A stretch of DNA of 37,056 nt. Origin: Xenorhabdus stockiae (GTDB lineage: Bacteria; Pseudomonadota; Gammaproteobacteria; Enterobacterales; Enterobacteriaceae). The notes below the pieces were generated by a model. The model ran no database searches. It saw only the letters and a list, made by a program, of their open reading frames with translations, and was not told the origin of the DNA. The position numbers and the translations under genes are program-made. The stretch is from NCBI RefSeq assembly GCF_002632825.1, contig NZ_NJAJ01000036.1, positions 1 to 37,056 on the forward strand. The letters run 5' to 3'. This document shows, piece by piece, positions 1 through 6,209 of this stretch (positions within the stretch are counted from its first letter, which is position 1; each line of letters begins with the position of its first letter).

Positions 1-2
1 CA

Positions 3-53
3 AAAGCCAATAGCATGTTAAAGAAAGTTACCAGTGATTTTGGCGATGTTTGA
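3..53 (+). CDS. 3' end of an unidentified gene (partial, possibly the late antiterminator)
   Basis: An open frame enters from the left edge and stops with TGA at 51-53, giving a 16-residue tail that ends TSDFGDV. Too little is present to recognise the protein. It is followed by a promoter-like sequence and then an intrinsic terminator, which is the order Q gene, pR', tR' in lambdoid phages. A Q-type antiterminator is therefore a positional guess only. Confidence 0.35.
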   Translation, partial: KANSMLKKVTSDFGDV

Positions 54-72
54 TAATCACAAACGTTTTCGT

Positions 73-101
73 TTGACAAATTTCCGAAAACTGGGTAAAT
101 T
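73..101 (+). promoter_or_regulatory. Possible late promoter (pR'-like)
   Basis: TTGACA at 73-78 is a perfect sigma70 -35 box. A 17-base spacer separates it from TAAATT at 96-101, which matches the -10 consensus at four of six positions. A perfect 6-bp palindromic hairpin (CAAACG/CGTTTG) at 60-75 overlaps its upstream edge. The terminator 40 bases downstream suggests a Q-controlled late promoter, but this is inferred from layout. Confidence 0.45.
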
Positions 102-140
102 TGACGCTAATGATGGGATACTCTGTCTTATCAAATAGAA

Positions 141-164
141 GCCTCGCCCTTGCGAGGTTTTTTT
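141..164 (+). terminator. Intrinsic terminator in the late leader (tR'-like)
   Basis: CCTCGC (142-147) pairs with GCGAGG (152-157) across a CCTT loop and is followed by seven T residues. It lies before every late gene, so late transcription would need antitermination to pass it, as at lambda tR'. Confidence 0.75.
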
Positions 165-256
165 ATACCTGAAATAAACATAAGACTTGCTGTTGTCGTT
201 GGTCAGAGTTACATGTGTGTTCACGCCGAATAACTGACCAAAGGTTTAAAATTATC

Positions 257-457
257 ATGCTAAAACATGAAGATATGACAACAACAGCTTCCTGCGTTTT
301 AGAAACGGTTCCCCTGTATGACTGGGCCTCTGTTTCAGACATTTCTACCTTAACGGGGCTAACAAGGCCACGTTGCCAATTGCTTTTAACTCAATTTTGT
401 CTGGCTGGTCTGATGGAAAGCCGGGACAATGAGACGTTTTTCAAACGTTGCCCTTGA
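257..457 (+). CDS. Small winged-helix-like phage protein
   Basis: This small protein (66 residues from the ATG at 257) is not a named family I recognise. The segment WASVSDISTLTGL followed by TRPRCQLLLTQFCLAGLMES looks like a helix-turn-helix: a short helix, a turn with TGL, a recognition-like helix, then a wing-like end. That suggests a small DNA-binding regulator of the sort found near phage late promoters. Start choice is uncertain: a GTG at 215 lengthens the frame, and an ATG at 275 (MTTTASC) shortens it to 60 residues and has GAAG just upstream. It is the first gene after the late terminator and lies about 110 bases before the methyltransferase gene. Confidence 0.6.
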   Translation: MLKHEDMTTTASCVLETVPLYDWASVSDISTLTGLTRPRCQLLLTQFCLAGLMESRDNETFFKRCP

Positions 458-564
458 TGGGGTAATGTCTTAAGCGGTGAAATGTTGGCTGGTGGTGCAA
501 TAACGCCAGCCTTCATCCTGTGGCTTTCCTGAGAACCCGTCAGCGTCGATGTATGGAATAGCCA

Positions 565-1614
565 GTGAATTTAAGTAGTACCACATTAATTAACGACGAC
601 TCTCTGAAATTTATCAAAACCCTGCCGGATAACTGTATTGACCTGATTGCGACTGACCCGCCTTACTTTCGGGTCAAAGACTGCAGTTGGGACAATCAGT
701 GGAACGATGTGACGGCGTACCTTGCGTGGCTGGATGAACTGCTGGCTGAATTCTGGCGGGTGCTGAAACCCAACGGTAGCCTGTATATGTTCTGTGGTTC
801 GCGTCTGGCCTCGGATACCGAGCTGCTCGTGCGTGAACGCTTTAATGTGTTGAACCATATTATCTGGGCGAAACCGTCTGGCCCGTGGCGCAGGCAGAAT
901 AAAGAAAGCCTGCGGATGTATTTTCCGGCCACGGAACGTATTATTTTTGCCGAACATTATCAAGGCCCCTATCACCCGAAAGGCGATGGCTATTCCCGCC
1001 AATGCCGGGAGCTGAAACAGTCGGTATTTAAGCCGCTAATCGATTATTTTCGTGATGCCCGGAAAGTGTTAGGTGTCACGGCAAAAGAAATTCACGCTGC
1101 CACCGGAAAACAGATGGCGAGTCATTGGTTCAGCGACAGCCAGTGGCAGTTACCCAATGAAGGGGACTATCAAAAACTGCAGGTGTTGTTTGACCGTATC
1201 GCTAAAGAAAAGCACCAGCGTGGCGAACTGAATAAGCCATACCCTGAATTGGTTGAATCTCATCTTACCCTGTCGCGTCAGTATGACGAATTACGGCAGG
1301 AATACGGTTTAATGCGCCGTTCATTCGCGGTTACAGCAGGAGTGCCTTATACCGATGTCTGGCAGTTTGCGCCTGTGCAGTATTATCCGGGCAAGCATCC
1401 GTGCGAAAAGCCTGCTGATTTAATGGCACATATTATCCAGTCCAGTAGCCGGGAAGGGGATCTGGTCGCCGATTTCTTTATGGGTTCCGGGGCGACACTG
1501 AAAGCCGCGTTGAAACTGAATCGCCGCGTGTTGGGTGTGGAATTGGAAGAAGAACGGTTTCAGCAGACTGAGCAAGAGATAAACGAAATATCTTCTGTCA
1601 GTAGTAAACTTTGA
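565..1614 (+). CDS. DNA methyltransferase, beta-class N6-adenine/N4-cytosine type, orphan
   Basis: This is a 349-residue SAM-dependent DNA amino-methyltransferase. The catalytic motif IV, DPPY, is at residues 31-34 and the SAM-binding motif I, DFFMGSG, is near residues 303-309. The order IV before I defines the beta class of the N6_N4_Mtase family. The middle third, roughly residues 110-250, would carry target recognition; the target site cannot be read from sequence. GTG at 565 is the first possible start, because an in-frame TAG sits at 559-561; the upstream GGA is a weak ribosome site. No restriction endonuclease lies beside it, so the likely role is protecting phage DNA or marking the lysogen's genome rather than acting in a full restriction system. 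It sits between the late control region and a possible anti-defence gene. Confidence 0.93.
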   Translation: MNLSSTTLINDDSLKFIKTLPDNCIDLIATDPPYFRVKDCSWDNQWNDVTAYLAWLDELLAEFWRVLKPNGSLYMFCGSRLASDTELLVRERFNVLNHIIWAKPSGPWRRQNKESLRMYFPATERIIFAEHYQGPYHPKGDGYSRQCRELKQSVFKPLIDYFRDARKVLGVTAKEIHAATGKQMASHWFSDSQWQLPNEGDYQKLQVLFDRIAKEKHQRGELNKPYPELVESHLTLSRQYDELRQEYGLMRRSFAVTAGVPYTDVWQFAPVQYYPGKHPCEKPADLMAHIIQSSSREGDLVADFFMGSGATLKAALKLNRRVLGVELEEERFQQTEQEINEISSVSSKL

Positions 1615-1800
1615 GTTTACAACTCACTGGATCACGCACTCGACTAACAGACAGATTTTATAATACGCTGCCATATTTTAAGGCGTATTGATTCTGTTAC
1701 AGGCTATTCAATTGAGATAAAAATCTTACCTCATTAATATTAACTGGCTAGTTAGCAGTAGGATGAAATGACCTTTAACGAATAATAAAGTGAGGGATTT

Positions 1801-2559
1801 ATGTCTGACGTTAATAAGCCAGAGAAAACGAATACTAATCAAAATTGCTTTATCAATCCTGAACAATACAAAAATCATGATGCAGTTGCACCTGTTGGCT
1901 CATATCCTTGGGCGATGATTCAATTGTATTTAGGCAATCTTATGTATCGCAATGATTGGGATTATCCTAATGAATATATAGGACTTATTCCTAAATCAGA
2001 AAAAACTGATGATGATAAGTTGGATTATCTTATTAAAAAACGTAAACACAACAGCTTTGATAGTTGGCAACCGCTCCAAGAAGATATGATGGCGTGTGAT
2101 TGGGGACAGATAGATTATATGTTGTCTTTTGATCTTGAAATAGAGGGAAGCACATATGAAGGTGGGCAGGATTGGGGATACCTTGCTGATGGTGAATTTG
2201 AAGGTCTAAATGAGCGTGCTTTCGGTACGTTGACCAGAGTCCAAAATAAAACAGATATTGAAAAAATTTCTCTCTTTTATTGGGAGGAGAGAGTTAATGA
2301 TACCAAGGGATTATGGTGGAAAGTTTCTTCTGAAAATAGTAAAGACGGTTATCAGAAGATGAACGAATTATTTAGCAAGAATCTTTCTATAACTGTTGAC
2401 GGTATAACTTATAATCTAGGCACTACAAAACCTCAAAAACTAAAAGGCAAGGGTGAGTTTGAATACGTTGGCGCTTATTCTACTGCTGAAGCGCAAGAGT
2501 TAAGTGCCATATTAAAACAAATAGGCCAAATTAAACGTTTTTACTGCAATTGGGCCTAA
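1801..2559 (+). CDS. Tad2-like (DUF2829-like) protein with an unassigned C-terminal half
   Basis: The protein is 252 residues long. Residues about 36-101 resemble the DUF2829 fold now known as Tad2: PWAMIQLYLGNLMYRNDW, then EYIGLIP, a linker, and WQPLQEDMMACDW at 89-101. Tad2 proteins of phages bind and sequester the cyclic ADP-ribose-type signal of Thoeris defence. Known Tad2 proteins are close to this one region in size; here about 150 more residues follow, with YEGGQDWGYLADGEF and LTRVQNKTDIEKISLFYW, which I cannot assign to a function. A strong ribosome site (GTGAGGG) precedes ATG 1801. The gene is AT-rich beside the late structural genes, fits an accessory origin, and ends in its own terminator. 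The Tad2 assignment is by motif memory, not by search. Confidence 0.68.
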   Translation: MSDVNKPEKTNTNQNCFINPEQYKNHDAVAPVGSYPWAMIQLYLGNLMYRNDWDYPNEYIGLIPKSEKTDDDKLDYLIKKRKHNSFDSWQPLQEDMMACDWGQIDYMLSFDLEIEGSTYEGGQDWGYLADGEFEGLNERAFGTLTRVQNKTDIEKISLFYWEERVNDTKGLWWKVSSENSKDGYQKMNELFSKNLSITVDGITYNLGTTKPQKLKGKGEFEYVGAYSTAEAQELSAILKQIGQIKRFYCNWA

Positions 2560-2580
2560 CCCAAAAAACACACTGAATTC

Positions 2581-2605
2581 AAAGCTGCGCATTGCGTGGC
2601 TTTTT
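2581..2605 (+). terminator. Intrinsic terminator after the Tad2-like gene
   Basis: AAAGCTGCGC (2581-2590) pairs with GCGTGGCTTT (2594-2603) with two G-U pairs across an ATT loop, and a T run follows. It ends the forward accessory transcript just before the minus-strand HigBA pair. Confidence 0.65.
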
Positions 2606-2648
2606 GTGCTTCAGCCAAAGTAAACAGCCCCTGAGTGGGGCCGTTGGG

Positions 2649-2948
2649 TTATGGAATGAGTTGTTTTGGAGTATAGTTGTATATCGGCCTGATTTCAGGA
2701 CGCTGTTGTTGGGAAGCCTGCCACAACTCATATTGGGATTGCATATTCGTCCACATTTCGGCACTGGTTCCCAATGCGGCTTCTAAACGGAGTGCCATAT
2801 CTGCTGATATACCTGTGTTGCCATTTAAAATACGGGATAAAGCTACACGGGTTACGCCCAGTGCTTTTGCTGCTTCTGTAACAGAAATGTCGCCTAAATA
2901 TTCGCGCAAAACAAGGCCGGGATGGGCGGGGTTATGCATTCTGTTCAT
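2649..2948 (-). CDS. higA: HigA-family antitoxin (Xre helix-turn-helix)
   Basis: This 99-residue protein is the antitoxin of a type II HigBA module. It begins [18 protein letters not shown], the signature opening of HigA/VapI antitoxins. A helix-turn-helix follows at about residues 22-48 ([21 protein letters not shown]), then the usual [16 protein letters not shown] segment. It neutralises HigB by direct binding and represses the shared promoter. The ribosome site AGGAAC overlaps the end of higB, and 11 bases separate the two genes, so they are co-translated with toxin first, as is typical for HigBA. The pair reads against the late transcripts and so can be expressed from the prophage. Confidence 0.93.
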   Translation of the reverse strand: MNRMHNPAHPGLVLREYLGDISVTEAAKALGVTRVALSRILNGNTGISADMALRLEAALGTSAEMWTNMQSQYELWQASQQQRPEIRPIYNYTPKQLIP

Positions 2949-2959
2949 GGTATTGTTCC

Positions 2960-3241
2960 TCAGTGATAATCTTGATAATTAACCAAAATGGCATCTTCGC
3001 CTTCAAAGCGAAATGTCATCCGCCAGTTTCCGTTGACAGAAATGGCCCAGTGGCCTTTTAAATCAGCGCCTTTTAATGGATGTAATTTCCAGCCGGGTGC
3101 GTTCATGTCATCGGGTTTTTTGGCGGCATTTAATGCGGTTAATTGAATATTCAGTTTTACAGCGTGATTTGTTTGAATACCTGCTGTAGAGCCTGTTTTA
3201 AAGAATTTTTCTAACCCTTTATGTTTAAAACTTTTGATCAT
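2960..3241 (-). CDS. higB: HigB toxin (RelE/HigB-family mRNA interferase)
   Basis: This 93-residue toxin belongs to the RelE superfamily, whose HigB members cleave mRNA on the ribosome. The family pattern is clear: [14 protein letters not shown] at the N terminus, [21 protein letters not shown] in the middle, then [10 protein letters not shown] and a C-terminal NYQDYH. The ATG at 3241 is chosen because the homology starts there; the frame stays open upstream to 3319, but that stretch contains the promoter. HigA lies 11 bases downstream. The sequence looks intact and no key segment is missing. Confidence 0.92.
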   Translation of the reverse strand: MIKSFKHKGLEKFFKTGSTAGIQTNHAVKLNIQLTALNAAKKPDDMNAPGWKLHPLKGADLKGHWAISVNGNWRMTFRFEGEDAILVNYQDYH

Positions 3242-3259
3242 TGTGTACCGCCGTATATT

Positions 3260-3297
3260 GTATAGATACAGTATACGTATGGTGTATGCAATGTCAA
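3260..3297 (-). promoter_or_regulatory. higBA promoter with overlapping operator-like repeat
   Basis: On the minus strand a perfect TTGACA (3292-3297) lies 16 bases from TATACT (3270-3275), a near-consensus sigma70 promoter about 30 bases before higB. The imperfect inverted repeat GTATA-N7-TATAC at 3260-3276 covers the -10 box, the place where HigA dimers usually repress. The sequence elements are visible; binding by HigA is inferred from the family. Confidence 0.8.
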
Positions 3298-3382
3298 CCG
3301 AATTTGCCACCGCAATCACTCACAGAACCTCAGTATCTCCTATTGCGGCTGGCACCCTATTAACTCAATAGCGAGGTTTATC

Positions 3383-3679
3383 ATGACATTATTTTTTGAA
3401 GTTGGGATGCCAACAACAACGACTAGCCTCATGTCTGCTGGTTGTCATCGTGATGTCGGAATTGGCTCTTTTACTGTCAATATGCTGACGGAAAAGCAAT
3501 TAGCCGCTGATGTCAAAGTATCAGGGTTTTGCGGACATGAAGATTATGAAAATAAACTTATCGTAAAGTATAAGGAAACCTTTGATCCTGAAAGCACACT
3601 TGCTGCGTTTTTTGAGCGCGCTGAAAATTACGCAAAACAATACTGCGACCAAATTGGGTTGACAGAAAAAGCGGCCTAG
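3383..3679 (+). CDS. Small unknown protein, paralogue family member A
   Basis: This is a 98-residue protein of unknown function with no signal peptide or membrane segment. Its second half, from FTVNMLTEKQ through ESTLAAFFERAENYAKQYCD, has the same plan as the products at 3726-4022 and 5735-5974: a beta-rich part with charged turns, then an amphipathic helix of the form S-T/L-hydrophobic-x-x-x-E/R-A-x-x-x-A-K. The leader CAATAGCGAGGT at 3366-3377, holding the ribosome site, is identical to the one before the next gene, which argues that both are translated and arose by duplication. It sits between the higBA promoter and the lysis cassette. Confidence 0.65.
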   Translation: MTLFFEVGMPTTTTSLMSAGCHRDVGIGSFTVNMLTEKQLAADVKVSGFCGHEDYENKLIVKYKETFDPESTLAAFFERAENYAKQYCDQIGLTEKAA

Positions 3680-3725
3680 AGGCCATGTTGTTGGATCTTT
3701 CGTTAAGGCAATAGCGAGGTGAATA

Positions 3726-4022
3726 ATGAAGATTGAAGTGGCTTTTCCTAAGATTAATTCGAGAGCGGAATTTAAGAATAATGAAGGTATAACACAGCAA
3801 AGTATATTGTCTTTCTCATCTGAGCGAGTCGCAGTGCTGGAAGCTGATGTGTATGTTTATCCGCAAGAAAACGATGAAATGCCTTCTAATAAAATCCCGC
3901 ACGTAAAACTCTTTTATGTTGAGCAATACAATGAAAAATCGACATTTTCAGAGTTTGAGCTTAGAGCAACGGAGTGGGCTAAGAGTAAGTTATTAGAATT
4001 TGCGGGTTGCCTTAATTCTTAA
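3726..4022 (+). CDS. Small unknown protein, paralogue family member B
   Basis: This is a 98-residue unknown protein. The core VAVLEADVYVYPQENDE and the C-terminal helix STFSEFELRATEWAKSKLLE match the layout of the protein at 5735-5974 (VDLYVYMTPEADED and SEIESKAIELAKEKI). The 12-base leader CAATAGCGAGGT at 3709-3720 repeats that of the gene before it. No enzyme motif is visible. It ends just before a strong hairpin shared with the convergent minus-strand gene. A role as a small modulator of host or lysis functions is possible but unsupported. Confidence 0.65.
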   Translation: MKIEVAFPKINSRAEFKNNEGITQQSILSFSSERVAVLEADVYVYPQENDEMPSNKIPHVKLFYVEQYNEKSTFSEFELRATEWAKSKLLEFAGCLNS

Positions 4023-4023
4023 T

Positions 4024-4045
4024 AAGGTGCAATGACTTGCACCTT
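4024..4045. terminator. Hairpin between convergent genes, probably a bidirectional terminator
   Basis: AAGGTGCAA (4024-4032) and TTGCACCTT (4037-4045) form a perfect 9-bp stem with a TGAC loop. The T-rich flank GTCTTTCT on the plus strand is only a modest tract. Its position between genes that converge supports terminator function. Confidence 0.6.
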
Positions 4046-4051
4046 GTCTTT

Positions 4052-4270
4052 CTATTTCAGAAGATTAATTAAATCTTTGTCAGCATGTTCTCTTACATTA
4101 CTTGAGACGTGTTTTAATACCATCTTTTCTAGTTTTTTCTTTGTCTCTTCAGGATTGGCAGATTCGGAGATAAGAAACTCAATTATTGCAATGGTTAATT
4201 CATGATTTAATTGGGATTTGCCATAAAGGAAGTTTTGTTCTGGTGACATTTCATTCCAGCCGAGGCTCAT
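4052..4270 (-). CDS. Small hypothetical protein
   Basis: This is a 72-residue protein beginning MSLGWNEMSPEQNFLYG and rich in helix-forming charged residues (EETKKKLEKMVLKHV). I do not recognise the family. A clear ribosome site, AAGGA, lies about nine bases before the start on the minus strand, and the gene ends at a shared hairpin terminator, which together support a real gene. It reads against the late operon, so it may be expressed in the lysogen. No membrane segment or signal peptide is seen. Confidence 0.6.
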   Translation of the reverse strand: MSLGWNEMSPEQNFLYGKSQLNHELTIAIIEFLISESANPEETKKKLEKMVLKHVSSNVREHADKDLINLLK

Positions 4271-4433
4271 TATATTTTTTCCTTATTCAGAGGTAATCAG
4301 CCATCCCTCCATTGGTTAGTTAGTCTTTGGCTGATCCAGTAGCATACCTTAATTATTAACTTATTACATTTAACCTACACAGGGGCGAACCTATTTCACC
4401 CCACGGACGCCCATTGTTCTAATGGGGTGGAAT

Positions 4434-4772
4434 ATGAAAATGAAAGAAAATCCTGATATCTGGGTACATCTCGGTGACTGGCTCATCTCGATAAGAGAGC
4501 AAGGCATCGGGGCAACCCTCGCCGGGACAATGGCATTTCTTCGCGGCCGTTATCAAGGCGGCGGCTGGTTAAAGGTGTCAATTGATGCCTTTATGTGTGC
4601 CATGTTCGCTTGGTTCATTCGTGATGTATTAAATCTGTTTGGCCTGAATCCTGACTTGGCCTACATCGGCAGTGTGGTGATTGGCTATCTGGGGACAGAC
4701 TTTATTGGTCAATGGCTGCGTAAGGCGGCGGAGAAGAAAGCGGGAGGCAACAATGACGAGAGGCATTCGTAA
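4434..4772 (+). CDS. Phage holin (LydA / holin family 3 type)
   Basis: This is a 112-residue membrane protein that would form the lysis hole in the inner membrane. Three hydrophobic segments can be seen: around GIGATLAGTMAFL, around VSIDAFMCAMFAWFI, and around DLAYIGSVVIGYLG. The N terminus MKMKENPDIWVHLGDWL and a lysine-rich C-terminal tail fit the Phage_holin_3 (LydA-like) group. ATG 4434 is chosen because GGGGTGG ends three bases before it; ATG 4422 and ATG 4440 are alternatives, and 4440 has the better spacing. The gene overlaps the endolysin gene by 20 bases, so the two are probably coupled in translation. Confidence 0.85.
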   Translation: MKMKENPDIWVHLGDWLISIREQGIGATLAGTMAFLRGRYQGGGWLKVSIDAFMCAMFAWFIRDVLNLFGLNPDLAYIGSVVIGYLGTDFIGQWLRKAAEKKAGGNNDERHS

Positions 4773-5154
4773 CAATAATCCCGGCAATATTGATTACAAC
4801 CCCGTGAACAAGTGGCAAGGTCTATTATCTCATGACCCGAATATTGAGAAGCGGTTCTGTCGGTTCGAGTCGCCAGAGTATGGCATTCGGGCACTGATGA
4901 AACTGCTGTGTAATTATCACAAGGGCGGACATAACAGCGTATCTAAGATGATTAATCGCTGGGCACCTTCCAATGAGAATAACACGACAGCTTATATTAA
5001 TGGAGTTGCTAAGGCGCTCAATGTTGACCAGTTCGAGAGGATTGACGTTAATAAGCCCACGTTAATTGCGCTGGCTAAGTCGATTATCCGGCATGAGAAC
5101 GGCAGGCAACCTTATCCGATGGAGACGTTCGAACGAGCGTTTGAGTTGTTATGA
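4753..5154 (+). CDS. Putative endolysin (RNNNPGN-type lysozyme-like protein)
   Basis: This 133-residue protein starts MTRGIRNNNPGNIDYN, the hallmark of a phage family with a lysozyme-like fold often annotated as a structural or endolysin protein. FCRFESPEYGIRALMKLL and the block INRWAPSNENNTTAYINGV follow, both typical of the family. It lies between holin and Rz, which places it as the murein-degrading enzyme of this lysis cassette; no other candidate is present. GGGAGG at 4741-4746 sets the start at 4753. The open frame runs upstream to 4681 but only across the holin gene. It has no signal peptide, so release would depend on the holin. The catalytic residue is not certain from sequence alone. 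Confidence 0.75.
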   Translation: MTRGIRNNNPGNIDYNPVNKWQGLLSHDPNIEKRFCRFESPEYGIRALMKLLCNYHKGGHNSVSKMINRWAPSNENNTTAYINGVAKALNVDQFERIDVNKPTLIALAKSIIRHENGRQPYPMETFERAFELL

Positions 5155-5600
5155 AATTCAACATCCAGCTTTTCATGATTGGTGCGCTGGCTCTTCTATC
5201 TACTCTGCTCAGTTTAACTTACTGGCAGTATCAGAAAAAAAGTAAGGACTACACAGAGCTGAATGAGAGGTATCAAGCGCAACTCACTGCGATAAATAAG
5301 CAGCAAGAGCAAATTAAACACCTCGCAGAGCTGGACAAGACCCACACTCAGGAACTCACCAATGCCAAGACTGAAATTGACAGGCTGCACGCTGCTTCTC
5401 TTGCTCATCCTGAGCGGGTGTACATCAAAGCCAAGTGTCCCGTGTTTGAAACCACTACCACCTCCGGCATGGATGATGCAACCACCGCCCGACCTACAGA
5501 CTCCGCTGTCAGAAATTATTGGCTACTCAGAGAGCGTATTGCCACCTCAGAACAAATGATTCTGGGGTTGCAAGAGTATGTTAGGGCGCAGTGTGGATGA
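5151..5600 (+). CDS. Rz: Rz inner-membrane spanin
   Basis: This 149-residue spanin subunit is needed to fuse inner and outer membranes in the last step of lysis. A single N-terminal membrane anchor (about residues 7-25, LFMIGALALLSTLLSLTYW) is followed by a long periplasmic coiled coil rich in Q, E and K (about residues 26-85). The start overlaps the endolysin stop as ATGA at 5151-5154. A complete Rz1 gene is nested within it in the +1 frame, the classic Rz/Rz1 arrangement. Confidence 0.9.
   Translation: MKFNIQLFMIGALALLSTLLSLTYWQYQKKSKDYTELNERYQAQLTAINKQQEQIKHLAELDKTHTQELTNAKTEIDRLHAASLAHPERVYIKAKCPVFETTTTSGMDDATTARPTDSAVRNYWLLRERIATSEQMILGLQEYVRAQCG
5362..5559 (+). CDS. Rz1: Rz1 outer-membrane lipoprotein spanin (nested in Rz)
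   Basis: This is a 65-residue prolipoprotein lying wholly inside Rz in another frame. A short basic start, the hydrophobic stretch LLLLLILSGC and lipobox cysteine 20 predict processing to a mature lipoprotein of 46 residues. The mature part is proline-rich (KPLPPPAWMMQPPPDL), as in known Rz1 proteins, which pair with Rz across the periplasm. AGGA about eight bases upstream serves as its ribosome site. The lipobox and proline content make this a real nested gene and not a chance frame. Confidence 0.9.
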   Translation: MPRLKLTGCTLLLLLILSGCTSKPSVPCLKPLPPPAWMMQPPPDLQTPLSEIIGYSESVLPPQNK

Positions 5601-5734
5601 GGTTTGTTTAAAGCCTGAGACAATTGCAACCACTGTATTAAGATCGTAACAAAATTAAAATTGTTTCCCTGACACGGGCTACCATTCACATGGGTTAGTG
5701 CCCTAAAAATAGAAAGAATGAATAAGGGAAAATT

Positions 5735-5974
5735 ATGCACTTTTTAATTGATTCAATTACTTGTGGCCGTAAATATGATCATGAAGTGGGTGTTGTTCAG
5801 ACTTATGAGACCTTCACTGTAGATCTTTATGTTTATATGACGCCCGAAGCTGATGAAGATTTTTCAATTAGTGTTGAATTGGAAGATAGTTACGGACTAA
5901 CTCTGAGCGAAATAGAAAGCAAAGCTATCGAACTGGCAAAAGAGAAAATTAAAGCAGCATCAGCTCAAGCTTAA
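5735..5974 (+). CDS. Small unknown protein, paralogue family member C
   Basis: This is a 79-residue acidic protein of unknown function. The stretch ETFTVDLYVYMTPEADEDF aligns with VAVLEADVYVYPQENDE of the protein at 3726-4022, and the C-terminal helix SEIESKAIELAKEKIKAA aligns with the helices of both upstream members. AAGGGA six bases before the ATG is a good ribosome site, and a hairpin terminator follows the stop. No catalytic motif or membrane segment is visible. The family members bracket the lysis cassette. Confidence 0.65.
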   Translation: MHFLIDSITCGRKYDHEVGVVQTYETFTVDLYVYMTPEADEDFSISVELEDSYGLTLSEIESKAIELAKEKIKAASAQA

Positions 5975-5978
5975 TAAC

Positions 5979-6001
5979 AAGCCTTCTTCGGAAGCTTTTT
6001 G
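5979..6001 (+). terminator. Intrinsic terminator after small protein C
   Basis: AAGC, a bulged C and TTC pair with GAAGCTT across a TTCG loop, followed by a run of T residues to 6000. It separates the lysis region from the KilA-N leader. Confidence 0.6.
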
Positions 6002-6118
6002 TTCCTGCATCCATTTCCAGAATGGCTAAAGGAATACCCAAAGCCATCACATATCGTGGTGGCTTTTGTATCTGAATTCCGCGCATTCGTACGCGCACAT
6101 TTAATCTGAGAACCTTCC

Positions 6119-6195
6119 AGAAAGTGAGCCTGAGAAAACCGCTAATAGCGTAGTTGTCTCGGGGTGGTCTTTCTGTACGAACAGGTTCACTTTCT
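6119..6195 (+). ncRNA. Structured leader RNA before the KilA-N gene, C4-antisense-like
   Basis: AGAAAGTGAGCCTG (6119-6132) pairs with CAGGTTCACTTTCT (6182-6195) over 14 positions with one G-U, closing a loop of about 50 bases that holds a small hairpin CGCT-AAT-AGCG (6140-6150). A competing fold uses GAACCT (6110-6115) with AGGTTC (6183-6188) and CAGAAAG (6118-6124) with CTTTCTG (6169-6175). TTCGTAC near 6087 is also complementary to GTACGAA (6175-6181). A two-state structured RNA just before an antirepressor-type gene recalls the C4 RNA of phages P1 and P7, which controls ant. The C4 assignment is inference; the stems are visible. 6002-6118 holds no gene that I can see. Confidence 0.55.
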
Positions 6196-6209
6196 ATAAG
6201 GGACTACGC

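Noticed and set aside
458-564. Hairpin GGCTGG/CCAGCC between the first small gene and the methyltransferase
   Set aside because: It has no T tract and only a 6-bp stem with a long loop; not enough to call a terminator or RNA.
2677-2982. Plus-strand open frame opposite higA
   Set aside because: It is antisense to a clear HigA gene and has no ribosome site or recognisable domain.
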